64,000 nucleotides of DNA from Tuctoria greenei (lineage: Eukaryota; Streptophyta; Magnoliopsida; Poales; Poaceae): positions 271,013,560-271,077,559 of the forward strand of contig JAYESD010000001.1 of NCBI GenBank assembly GCA_036927565.1, read 5' to 3'. Position 1 is the first letter of the stretch; each line of letters opens with the position of its first letter. The notes under the pieces are model-generated. The model was not told the origin of the DNA, made no database searches, and worked only from the letters and a program-made list of their open reading frames with translations. The position numbers and the translations under genes are program-made. This document shows positions 20,156 through 31,686 of the stretch, piece after piece.

Positions 20156-22291
20156 GGAGCGTAGGCTCCGTTGCTTTTCGTCAGGAGCGATCGAGCGCCG
20201 CCGGGAAAAAGGTGCAGAGGGAAAAGAAACCCTAGCCGCCATAGAGAAAAAAAAGAGAAGAACAGCCAGGAAGATAAGGGGAGAAAAAAATAGGAAGGAA
20301 GAGGAAGAAGAAGAGGAAGATGCCGTCGTCCGCCGGAGATTGTCGCCGTCGTCGTGCCGCCGGAGGATCTCACGCATCTACTTCGTCTACGCATCGTCCT
20401 CATCCCGCGATCATCGAAGCCATCGCATCTACGGTAGGCCATGTTCCCGATGCAAATTTTAGCGACCGTATTAGATCTAATAGACGTAAATTTATTTTAG
20501 TTGCACCATAATTTTATTTTCAGCAGCATTAATCCACCCTAAAACCCCCGTAAACTCGTATGGACACGTATGAACTAGTTGCATCTAATTAATAAACAAC
20601 CGTAGTTAATTAATTATTGTACTTTGCATGCATGCATATCATCGCATGTTGATTAATGTGTGTGCATCATGTTGATTTGTATGTATATTCTTGTATGTCT
20701 GATCACGATTAGAGGGAAGTGCTCAAGAGATCGTGTACGAGGATTTTCAGAATCAAGACTTCGAAGCGCTTGAACAACCCCATCCGCCGGAACAAGGCAA
20801 GTGTCCTTGAAGCATATTGATCCTATTTTAAAATAAATGTTTTGTTTGCAAAACTGCATGCTGTGTCAATTTGATGGGAATCATATGGTAGGAAGTTTAC
20901 TAGATTTGCTAAACCACCCTTGTCACCTGGAATTTATGGTAGAGAGTCGGGAAGGGTTTTTACCTTTTTGCTTCGCTTAATTAATTGGGATGGAAAAACC
21001 AACACTACACATTCAATTATGTATTAATGATATTCTGGTTAATGTGAACTGGTCGATACGGTATGGTGATGGGTGATCTAAGCAAGCTTGGTATGTGGAT
21101 GGGTTGGATGTTATGGTGGTTTGCTTGCTTTAGATCTAAGGACCGGTTCATGCGAGAATAAGCCAGGACTACAGTGCCACCACGAGGCCAAGTATGGGTG
21201 CGACGTAGCTGATTAATTAGGGCTTTGCTAGTGCTGTTTGGACCATTGTGGATGCTCGGGGAAGGGGTAGTCGGATTGGGTTTGCTGATGATTGGTGGGA
21301 CTACCCTGGGATCCGAATGGCTCAAGAGGGGGCCCTTGGTTGAAGATGTGCTCAGTTGGAGGCATCGCCACCGGTGAAACCTCAGCGGGGTCTAAATAGG
21401 CTAGTAATCCCTTTGTAAAGGCTATTTTGTGATCTCTTGGCCATACACCAAAGGAAGTGTAATTGGCATAAGGGAGATTCTTTAGTCGCCGACGGGTGAT
21501 GAAATCACAAACACGTGGGTAAAGTGGTACAAACTCTGCAGAGTATTAAAACTATCATGATAGCCGTGCTCCCGGTTATGAGCGCCTGGATGACCTACAT
21601 GATTAGAGTTGGAAATTAGGATTTGGGATGGTTATGGTTTGATAATGGTTATGGTTGATATTATGATTATGGTTATGGATATGATTATGGTTATGGTTAT
21701 GGATGGAATTATGGTTTATGGCATTGATTATGGTTATTGGTAATGGTGAATTATGAACTGGTATTATTATGGTTACATGGTTTATGATGGGTTTACTTCA
21801 CATAAATATGATACACTGCTTTTCGAATGTTTTACTATACTTTTCAGCACTTAGCCATTATTATTGTCGTCATTTGAATCAGCCACATGTCATACTTTCC
21901 ACACTTGCTGAGTACGACATGTACTCACTCTTGCAATCCCCCCAACAGTTGCAGGTAAGAATTGTGAGTTTAATGGCGATAATGTGGAGATCTAGGCCGT
22001 GTCTACCATCAACTTTGCTTGTGGTGTTGCATGGAGCTACGCTATCCCTTTTGCTTAGTTTGCTTAGTTGCTTAATTAGTTTATTTCCGCTGCATTAGTT
22101 GAACTTGTCATTAATATTTATTAGAGCTTGTATTCAAGGATAATATAGTTTGTGTAATAAAATTTGATAATTAATCTTGTTCTGTGGTAATTTTCTGTGT
22201 ACTCTTTTGTGATTGCACTTGTGTATGTGTGTTGAACATCCTGGGCACACATATGCGTTAGCTTGGTTCATTTTCGGAACCGGGCGTCACA

Positions 22292-22704
22292 GATTGGTAT
22301 CAGAGCCACAGGTTGACTGTAGGATGCAGCCTAGATAGAATGGACACTTTAGAGCACATAGGAGCACTCAGTAATCGATGTGTTTTTCTTTGGTGTGCTG
22401 TTTGCTATATATATTATTTGCTTGTGTACTTAATAGAGGATTTTGGGATGCTTTAACATTGCCATGTCCACCTAGGCTAGTATAGCTAGTTGTTTAGTTT
22501 CATATCCCTTGATGCATGCATATAGATTGGGGTTCCTTCTATCTTCATTCCTGTCTCTACTTCTGTGGAAGATTGTCACTACAAGAAGATTCATGACCCC
22601 GGATGAAGCTACATGGAAGCGTGAAGATGTTATCAAGGGTTTTCTCATATCTTCTTTAATACGTCCGAATCTCGAGGGCGAGATTCCTTTTAAGGGAGGT
22701 AGAT
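22292..22704 (+). other. Internal region of E2: primer site, leader, pol remnant, polypurine tract
   Basis: TGGTATCAGAGC at 22295-22306 is complementary to the 3' end of initiator Met tRNA, the usual chromovirus primer. Bases up to about 22535 match the E1 leader. From about 22575 a frame encodes the tail of the chromodomain region (TPDEATWKREDVI... NLEGEIPFKGGR), as at the end of E1 pol. TTTTAAGGGAGGTAGAT (22688-22704) is the polypurine tract. No other coding sequence. Confidence 0.92.
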
Positions 22705-25700
22705 TGTAACATCCCAAAATTTTCAAACTTGGCTAATTTAAATATCAAAGGGATTTTAAAATTTTTGTTTCCAAATCTCTTCTTCAGCCTATCCGAATCT
22801 CGAGGGCGAGATTCATTTTAAGGGGGGTAGAATTGTAACATCCTGATTTTCAAGTTTCGGCAAATAAAAAATTTAAATGAGAACTTAGAATTAATAATAG
22901 TAAGAAATTGTTCTTATAAGAAAAATATAAAATATATGCATCTCATATTGCATTTTGCATTCATCCTCAAGTATGAAAAATTTGTTACCAACATAAATAT
23001 GCCAAAAGTAATATATTTGCCATAACAAATATGAGATAAATGAAATAAATGAAACTAAAGGTATATATACATATAATAGTTTAATTATGTGATGAGTTCT
23101 TGTGAAATCATTAAGAAAGATGAAAAAGGAACAAACCTAAAAGAATTAGAAATAAATATGCAAGTAAAAATATAATCGGACACCGTAATAGTCCGAAAAG
23201 GAGCGGACTAGTCCGAATACCCTCACTGGACAATAACAGACTTATCCGGACCTATTCCAGACTAGTCCGACATGCACAGACTTAATCAAATTTTTCCCAC
23301 CACGGACTTGTCTGTTACAACAACAGACTAATCTGAAGTCTATTACTGGACAACCCCGGACTTGTCCGGCACCACACCGGACTTGCCCGATAAATTCTCT
23401 GTAATCGGAACAGATTTGTCCGGTATTAAACGGACTAGTCTGGTACTCTAAGATTTGACGCATTATAACAATTTACCACACTAGATATATAAATAATAAA
23501 TATAAGTCAACTGCTGATCAGATCATTTGTTGCGCAACGAGCTTACTGCACGCGAAAGAAACAAATAATAAATAACAATTAATTAAGGAAAATGAATAAT
23601 TAATAAATGAATAATATGAATAGAAAAATGAAAAGAAAACAAAAAAGGTCAACCATTGCCAGAAGTCCCGGCCGCACCAATCAGCAAAGGAAAGAAAAAT
23701 GAATACATAAATAAGTAATAAACAAATAATATGAAAGAATAATAATAAAAAAGGAATAGGAAGTCAACTATGCCCAAAAAAAGATCTGACCGCATACCAC
23801 TGCCCCACAACCAAAAGAGTCCAAGCCCTGCCGCACAGTCTTGGCCGCACAAGAAGCAAAGGAAATAAAAACCACTGCCAGCCTGGAAAAGAAAAAAAAA
23901 ACAAACCACTGCCGGCCATGCATGCACCTGCCCGCCCCGGAACAGATGGAGCCTGTACACGCGCGCGCCTGGCAGATGGCCGAGCCGCCCGCTCGCCCGC
24001 CCTCCACCACGCGCGCATACGCGCTCCCGCGTGCCGGGCCGAGTCGGTCGTCGGCCGTGCGCCCTGACCGAGCCGGTTACGACTCAAGTGCGCTCCACTT
24101 ATATAAGGAGCGTAGGCTCCGTTGCTTTTCGTCAGGAGCGATCGAGCGCCGCCGGGAAAAAGGTGCAGAGGGAAAAGAAACCCTAGCCGCCATAGAGAAA
24201 AAAAAGAGAAGAACAGCCAGGAAGATAAGGGGAGAAAAAAATAGGAAGGAAGAGGAAGAAGAAGAGGAAGATGCCGTCGTCCGCCGGAGATTGTCGCCGT
24301 CGTCGTGCCGCCGGAGGATCTCACGCATCTACTTCGTCTACGCATCGTCCCCATCCCGCGATCATCGAAGCCATCGCATCTACGGTAGGCCATGTTCCCG
24401 ATGCGAATTTTAGCGACCATATTAGATCTAATAGACGTAAATTTATTTTAGTTGCACCATAATTTTATTTTCAGCAGCATTAATCCACCCTAAAACCCCC
24501 GTAAACTCGTATGAACACGTATGAACTAGTTGCATTTAATTAATAAACAACCGTAGTTAATTAATTATTGTACTTTGCATGCATGCATATCATCGCATGT
24601 TGATTAATGTGTGTGCATCATGTTGATTTGTATGTATATTCTTGTATGTGTGATCACGATTAGAGGAAAGTGCTCAAGAGATCGTGTACGAGGATTTTCA
24701 GAATCAAGACTTCGAAGCGCTTGAACAACCCCATCCGCCGGAACAAGGCAAGTGTCCTTGAAGCATATTGATCCTATTTTAAAATAAATGTTTTGTTTGC
24801 AAAACTGCATGCTGTGTCAATTTGATGGGAATCATATGGTAGGAAGTTTACTAGATTTGCTAAACCACCCTTGTCACCTGGAATTTATGGTAGAGAGTCG
24901 GGAAGGGTTTTTACCTTTTTACTTTGCTTAATTAATTGGGATGGAAAAACCAACACTACACATTTAATTATGTATTAATGATATTCTGGTTAATGTGAAC
25001 TGGTCGATACGGTATGGTGATGGGTGATCTAAGCAAGCTTGGTATGTGGATGGGTTGGATGTTATGGTGGTTTGCTTGCTTTAGATCTAAGGACCGGTTC
25101 ATGCGAGAATAAGCCAGGACTACAGTGCCACCACGAGGCCAAGTATGGGTGCGGCGTAGCTGATTAATTAGGGCTTTGCTAGTGCTGTTTGGACCATTGT
25201 GGATGCTCGGGGAAGGGGTAGTCGGATTGGGTTTGCTGATGATTGGTGGGACTACCCTGGGATCCGAATGGCTCAAGAGGGGGCCCTTGGTTGAAGATGT
25301 GCTCAGTTGGAGGCATCGCCACCGGTGAAACCTCAGTGGGGTCTAAATAGGCTAGTAATCCCTTTGTAAAGGCTATTTTGTGATCTCTTGGCCATACACC
25401 AAAGGAAGTGTAATTGGCATAAGGGAGATTCTTTAGTCGCCGACGGGTGATGAAATCACAAACATGTGGGTAAAGTGGTACAAACTCTGCAGAGTATTAA
25501 AACTATCATGATAGCCGTGCTCCCAGTTATGAGCGCCTGGATGACCTACATGATTAGAGTTGGAAATTAGGATTTGGGATGGTTATGGTTTGATAATGGT
25601 TATGGTTGATATTATGATTATGGTTATGGATATGATTATGGTTATGGTTATGGATGGAATTATGGTTTATGGCATTGATTATGGTTATTGGTAATGGTGA

Positions 25701-26243
25701 ATTATGAACTGGTATTATTATGGTTACATGGTTTATGATGGGTTTACTTCACATAAATATGATACACTGCTTTTCGAATGTTTTACTGTACTTTTCAGCA
25801 CTTAGCCATTATTATTGTCGTCATTTGAATCAGCCACATGTCATACTTTCCACACTTGCTGAGTACGACATGTACTCACTCTTGCAATCCCCCCCAACAG
25901 TTGCAGGTCAGAATTGTGAGTTTAATGGCGATAATGTGGAGATCTAGGCCGTGTCTACCATCAACTTTGCCTGTGGTGTTGCATGGAGCTGCGCTATCCC
26001 TTTTGCTTAGTTTGCTTAGTTGCTTAACTAGTTTATTTCCGCTGCATTAGTTGAACTTGTCATTAATATTCATTAGAGCTTGTATTCAAGGATAATATAG
26101 TTTGTGTAATAAAATTTGATAATTAATCTTATTCTGTGGTAATTTTCTGTATACTCTTTTGTGATTGCACTCGTGTATGTGTGTTGAACATCCTGGGCAC
26201 ACATATGCGTTAGCTTGGTTCATTTTCGGAACCGGGCGTCACA
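22705..26243 (+). repeat. 3' LTR of E2
   Basis: 3539 bp, the same length as the 5' LTR and nearly identical. The second TGTAACATCC start is at 22834, again 129 bp in. Ends GGGCGTCACA at 26243, followed by the ATAGA duplication. Confidence 0.95.
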
Positions 26244-26854
26244 ATAGAGGTGGAGGCTAGGGTTAGATGTATTTCGAGTTTTGGGATGAGTAGAGGCCGG
26301 TTTAGAGTCCCACATGGGCTCCAAAAGAGTTAGGCACGACGTACCTAGGCCCACTTAACGTGAAACCCAAGAAACAAGTCGTAAAACAAAAGATCAACTC
26401 GGAGTCGCGAAATATCGGACAAGTCCGGACAGGACTGGAGTAGTCCGAAGTCGTCCAGAGAGAAAATCGGACAAGTCTGGCCAAACATCGGACAAGTCCG
26501 AATTTGAACAGAAAGGAAAATGGACAAGTCCGCTGGAACAGCGGACTAGTCCAGGGACTTAGCAAATTTTCAAGGATTCATGGAATATCGGACTAGTCCG
26601 CACAAAATCGGACAAGTCCGAAAGTTTCCAGAGCCAAAATCAGACTAGTCCGCAGCAAAAACGGACAAGTCCGTTTTTAGTCAGAGAGAAATCAGACTAG
26701 TCCTCAGCAAAATCGGACTAGTCCGCACTTTCCTGCGTTTTAAGTGCGGTTTTGCTCCAAATCAATTTTAAACTTGTTCCTCTTTATGTGGATCAATGTT
26801 AAACATGTATATGAATGTATGCAAGGCATGATGCTTGAAAATGAGGGTGTTACA
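26244..26854 (-). repeat. 3' LTR of E1, proximal part
   Basis: On the minus strand it begins TGTAACACCC at 26854, next to the polypurine tract, and runs to the E2 insertion. It matches 33885-34502. It contains the GGACTAGTCC array at 26410-26735. The pol frame of E1 runs on into this LTR to a stop at 26740. Confidence 0.93.
26410..26735. repeat. GGACTAGTCC / GGACAAGTCC array in E1 3' LTR
   Basis: About eleven copies of a 10-12 bp palindromic core, alternating GGACTAGTCC and GGACAAGTCC, mostly preceded by ATC or AAAATC. They lie in U3 between the LTR start and the TATA box. Confidence 0.88.
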
Positions 26855-29800
26855 AACCTACCCCCCTTAAAATGAATCTCGCCCTCGAGATTCGACGCGG
26901 AAGAGAAGAGATAGAGAAATTCCTTCTTGAGATCATCCTCCAATTCCCACGTCGCTTCTTTTTTGGTGTGGTGCTTCCATTGAACTTTACACCATCTAAT
27001 GACCTTGTTCCTTGTGACCCTCTCCTTAGTTTCCAAGATTTTGACCGGTTGTTCGACATACATCAAATCTTCCTCTAGTTCCAATTCTTCCATTGGCACT
27101 TGTTCTTCCGGTACTCTCAAACACTTCTTGAGCTGGGAAACATGAAAGACATCATGTACATCCGAAAGATGAGCTGGCATCTCCAACTTATACGCTACTT
27201 CTTCTCTTTTGTCCAAAATCTTGAATGGTCCAATATAGCGAGGTGCGAGCTTACCCCTTATGTTAAACCTCTTATGACCTCTCATTGGTGACACCTTGAG
27301 GTAAACAAAATCTCCTATTTCAAAGGCTAATTTCCTTCTCCTATTGTCCGCATAGCCTTTTTGTCTTGATTGGGCAGCCCTCAAGTTTTCACGAATTATT
27401 TGGACTTGCTTTTCGGCTTCTTGCAACACATCCGGACCAAATACTTGAGTTTCTCCTGCCTCATTCCAGAATAAAGGTGTCCTACACTTCCTTCCATAAA
27501 GTGCTTCATATGGTGACATCTTCAAACTTGCTTGGTAACTATTGTTGTATGAAAATTCCGCGTATGGCAAGCTTTTGTCCCAACTTTTCCCATGCTTTAA
27601 AGCACAATCTCTTAACATGTCCTCTAAAATCTGATTGGTCCTCTCAGTTTGTCCATCCGTTTGAGGATGATATGCTGAACTAAAATTCAACCTCGTTCCC
27701 AAAGCTTCATGCAATTTTTGCCAAAATCTGGAGGTAAATTGAGAACCTCTATCCGAAACTATCTTCTTAGGGACTCCATGTCGACACACAATACGCTCCA
27801 TGTATATTTCGGCCAATTGTGCAGCTGTATATTTGGTCTTCACAGGGACAAAATGAGCTGACTTGGTTAAGCGATCCACAATTACCCAAATTGAGTCATA
27901 CCCGGACTGAGTACGTGGTAACCCAACTATGAAGTCCATTCCAATTTCTTCCCACTTCCATTCCGGAATCTTCAACGGTTGCAATAATCCGGCTGGCCTT
28001 TGATGTTCCGCCTTGACTCGTTGGCACACATCACACAATGCTACGTATTCAGCTATGTCCTTTTTCATGCTATCCCACCAATAGCAAGTCTTCAAGTCTT
28101 TGTACATCTTCGTACAACCGGGATGAATTGAGTAAGGTGAGTCATGTGCCTCCTTTAATATTATCTCCCGTATGTGCTTCACATTAGGCACAACGATCCT
28201 CTTTCCAAGCCATAAGGTACCATGTTCATCCTCGTCAAATCTGAATTCTCTCCCTTCTTCGGTTCTTTCCTTGATTTCCTTGATCTCCTCATCTGTGGTT
28301 TGTGCCTCTCGAATTTCTTGCTCCAAGGTTGGGTTTAACTCCATCATCTCCATCTCGTTTACAAACCCGAGGTTCAACCGTTCAAACTCCTTGCATAGCT
28401 CGGATGGTATCCCTCGAACTGTGAGTTGGTGACTTACTCCCTTTCTACTCAAAGCATCGGCCACTACATTGGCCTTCCCCGGATGATAGTTGATCCCCAA
28501 ATCATAATCTTTGATGAGCTCCAAACATCTTCGTTGCCTCAAGTTCAGATCCGTTTGTGTGAAAATATACTTCAAACTCTTATGATCCGTATAAATTTCA
28601 CACCTATGTCCAAGAATATAGTGTCTCCAAATCTTCAACGCATGTACCATGGCCGCGAGTTCCAAATCGTGCGTGGGGTAATTCTGCTCATGTTTCTTCA
28701 ATTGTCTTGATGCATAGGCGACCACTTGACCTTCTTGCATCAATACACATCCAAGCCCTTGTCTTGATGCATCGCAATAAATGTCAAAACTCTTGCTTAC
28801 ATCCGGCAATACCAAAACTGGGGCTGTTGTCAACCTCTTCTTCAACTCCTCAAAACTCTCTTGACAAGATTGAGTCCATTGGAATGCCTTTCCCTTCATT
28901 AACAACTCCGTCATAGGCTTGGCTATCTTGGAAAAATCCTTGATGAATCTACGGTAATATCCAGCCATCCCAAAAAAACTCCTTATTTCCTTGACATTTT
29001 GCAGCGGTTCCCACTTCAACACGTCCCTCACTTTACCAGGGTCAACCGATACTCCTCCTCCTGAGATGATATGACCCAAAAATGGCATCTCCTTCAACCA
29101 AAACTGACACTTGTTGAACTTGGCATACAATTGATGCTCCCTCAATTTCTACAACGTAAGCCTCAAGTGTTCCTCATGTTCCTTCTCATCCTTCGAGTAG
29201 ATCATAATATCATCAATAAACACCACAACGAAATTATCTAAGTACTCCATGAAGACCTTATTCATGAGGTACATAAAGTAGGCAGGCGCATTTGTCAATC
29301 CAAATGACATCACGGTGTACTCATAAGATCCATACCGTGTTCTAAAAGCTGTTTTGGGTATGTCCGATGGTCTAATCTTCATTTGAAAGTATCCTGACCT
29401 CAAATCAATCTTGGAAAACACACAAGCGCCTTTCATCTGATCAAACAAATCCTCTATACAGGGCAAGGTGTACTTGTTCTTGATTGTTACCTCGTTGAGA
29501 GCTCGGTAATCCACGCACATCCTTTGAGATCCAGCCTTCTTGTCCACAAATAGAACGGGCGCTCCCCAAGGTGAAGAGCTAGGGCGAATAAAACCTTTCT
29601 CTAATTGCTCTTGAATCTGCTTCTTGAGCTCCGCTAATTCCATAGGAGGCATCCTATACGGCCTCTTAGCTATAGGTGCAGTTCCAGGTATTAAATCAAT
29701 AACAAACTCAATGTCTCGATCGGGTGGCATACCTGGCAACTCGTCCGGAAAAACATCCAAAAATTCACACACCACCGGAATCTCCTCAATTGTGGCACCG

Positions 29801-30333
29801 TCCATATGATTCAACTCCAATTGCTTCGGTGCGTTTTGAGATGCTTCAAATTCTACAGTGATCCCTTCCTCATTGGTCAACTTCACCGTCTTCGTGGCAC
29901 ACTCAATAACTCCATTGTGCTTCCTCAACCAGTCCATACCAAGTATAATGTCCAACCCTTGAGAATCCAAAACAATGAGGTTGGCGGAGAAGTCTACCCC
30001 CCTTATTCTAAGGCCTACTTTTGGACATACTATATTTTTCCTCATCTCTCCTCCAGGAGACTTAACCAATAGAGCAAACTTCATATGAGAGATAGGCAAA
30101 CTATACTTGGCAACATACTTTGATGCAATGAATGAATGCGATGCTCCAGAATCAAATAACATAGTCGCGGGGTTGGAGTTTGCGAGAAACATACCAATGA
30201 CCACATCATCCGCTTGTTGAGAATCCTCCATTGAGACATGGTTCACGTTGCCACGAGCAAAATTCTGCTGTCCACGGCTTCCTTGTGGTTGTCCTCCATT
30301 AGGTCTTGGGTTTTGCCTCGGTGCATTGCTTCC
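26740..30333 (-). pseudogene. pol of E1: protease, RT, RNase H, integrase, chromodomain
   Basis: Coding continues in frame from gag past a TAA at 30336-30334. The protease has LFDSGASHSFIA (about 30150). RT motifs include YRMPPMELAELKKQ, SSPWGAPVLFV, RMCVDYRALN, FSKIDLRSGY and the FIDD active site (about 29215). A TAG at 29151-29149 breaks the frame just after it. The remainder is open for 801 codons: rest of RT, RNase H (YCDASRQGLG, THDLELAAMV, YTDHKSLKY), integrase zinc finger (H-x3-H ... C-x2-C, about 28150-28030), DD35E core (MDFIVGLP, SDRGSQF, TDGQTERTNQ), GPY/F block and a C-terminal chromodomain (about 26990-26880; WKHHTKKEATWE). The chromodomain supports the Tekay/Del-type chromovirus call and would guide integration to marked chromatin. 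The frame ends inside the LTR. Only single stops separate it from an intact gene. Confidence 0.92.
26855..26870 (-). other. Polypurine tract of E1
   Basis: Minus strand TTAAGGGGGGTAGGTT directly before the LTR start. Plus-strand DNA priming site in the family. Confidence 0.9.
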
Positions 30334-31416
30334 TTAACCAAGACCCGACTTAGGACATTGATGGGCAAAGTGTCCAGCTTCTCCACAAGTATAACACTTC
30401 TTAACCCCACCAGAATTGTTGGGACGAGCTTGGTTTTGAGCATTTGCAGCAGGAAAATTAGCATGAGGCTCATAAGGCATTTGAGGCCTAGGTGCTTGCG
30501 TGACAGGGCGCTGCTGCACAAACTGAGTTGGGTGTGGTGCATAACCAGGGCGCTGAGCAGGAATAGAAGAGCTGAAATGAGGCGCATTGGGTGGCGCAAA
30601 GCGAGGGCGCACATTACTTCCTTGTTGCTGTCCTTGATATGGCGCCTTCCTCTTGATTTCTTGCTCCATCTCACGGATCTTGTTCTCAACCACAATTGCT
30701 TTGTCCACAAGCTTCTGGAAATTTGCATAGTCACAATTGAGCAATTGTACTTGGATCTCATTGTTCAAGCCCCTCATGAACAAGTATTGCTTCCGGCTGT
30801 CCCGACTAACATCCTCAGGCGCGTACCTTGAGAGTTGAGTGAATTTATTGAGATATTCACTCACACTTGATCTTCCTTGCCTTAAATTCTAAAATTCTTG
30901 CCTCTTCAATATCATAACACCCTCGGGCACATAATGAGAACGAAAACTTTCCTTGAATTCGGCCCAAGTAATTCTCTCTTGGTTCTCATGAGCATTGCAA
31001 TAAGAATCCCACCAATCCGCAGCTGCTCCAACTAGTTGATGAGAAGCAAACAAGACCTTCTCCCGGTCACTGCATTGGACAATAGCCAGCTTCTTCTCCA
31101 TGGACTTGAGCCAATCGTCCGCATCCATAGGGTCAGCAGCTTGAGCAAAAGTTGGCGGCCTAGTCCCCATAAACTCTCCCAATCGGTTATGAGGAGGCGG
31201 GGGTGGCGGTGGAGGCATGTGGGGCTGATTGTTGATATTGCCAGCCTGCAGCTGTCCCATTGTTTGTATCATGGTCTGCATGAGCTGGTTTTGCATAGCC
31301 AATAGCTGCTCAATGTTGATAGCTCCCTGAGTAGATCCTTGTCCGATGTTGTTCTGAGGCACTCCATTGTTCTCCTCCTCATCATTGCCATCCCTCTGGT
31401 TGCGAGTCCTCACCAT
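30334..31416 (-). pseudogene. gag of E1, one internal stop
   Basis: The ATG at 31416 gives MVRTRNQRDG, a Gln/Pro-rich start with a PPPPPPPP run, then the capsid-like retrotransposon gag domain (ADWWDSY, ITWAEFKESF, SVSEYLNKFTQL) and a CCHC zinc knuckle (CYTCGEAGHFAHQC, about 30400-30355). An in-frame TAG at 30891-30889 interrupts the gag domain and a TAA at 30336-30334 follows the knuckle. The frame continues unchanged through both. Nucleic-acid-binding capsid protein of the element. Confidence 0.9.
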
Positions 31417-31686
31417 CTAAAGAAAAGCAATAGATAAGAATTAGAAAACGTCCCCAACTATATGCATCAAGGGATATGAACTAAACAGCTAGCTACACTA
31501 GCCTAGGTGGACATGGCAATGCTAAGGCATCCCAAAAATCCTCTATTAAGCACACAAGCAAGCAATATATATAGCAAACAGCACACCAACAAAATCAAAT
31601 CGATTCCTGAGTGCTCCTATGTGCTCTAAAGTGTCCATTCTATCTAGGCTGCATCCTACGGTCAACCTGTGGCTCTGATACCAATC
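31417..31686 (-). other. Leader and primer binding site of E1
   Basis: Minus strand TGGTATCAGAGC (31683-31672) is complementary to initiator Met tRNA and begins three bases after the LTR end. The untranslated leader to the gag ATG is about 255 bp and matches the E2 internal leader. Confidence 0.92.

Larger units (their letters stand above)
18753..22291 (+). repeat. 5' LTR of E2
   Basis: It starts TGTAACATCCC and ends GGGCGTCACA. Unusual start: the first 129 bp comprise ~75 bp of LTR-like start, then a pol-end fragment (CGAATCTCGAGGGCGAGATT), a polypurine tract TTTTAAGGGGGGTAG (about 18863-18877) and a second TGTAACATCC at 18882. Further in are imperfect GGACTAGTCC motifs (19220-19500), a GC-rich zone (19840-20400) with TATATAA at 20149-20155, and TTATGG-type simple repeats (21640-21730). 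Confidence 0.95.
18753..26243 (+). mobile_element. E2: non-autonomous chromovirus-related LTR element
   Basis: Flanked by 5-bp duplications ATAGA (18748-18752 and 26244-26248). Two LTRs of exactly 3539 bp (18753-22291, 22705-26243) enclose only 413 bp. The internal part has an initiator-Met primer site, leader sequence matching E1's leader, the last ~40 codons of a chromovirus pol and a polypurine tract; gag and nearly all of pol are gone. It needs proteins from a relative such as E1. LTRs are almost identical, so this is among the youngest insertions. It lies in opposite orientation to E1. Confidence 0.95.

Noticed and set aside
19696..20462. Open frames of 163-248 codons in the GC-rich part of E2's LTR
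   Set aside because: Present on both strands in the same place; the other LTR is a near-identical copy, so its conservation is not informative. Treated as leader/promoter sequence.
18883..22291. Second TGTAACATCC (18882) taken as the true LTR start of E2
   Set aside because: The ATAGA target duplication abuts 18753, and the equal 3539-bp LTR lengths fit only the outer start.
30238..30831. Plus-strand frame of 197 codons opposite E1 gag
   Set aside because: Complement of gag coding; the minus frame has the gag domain and CCHC knuckle.
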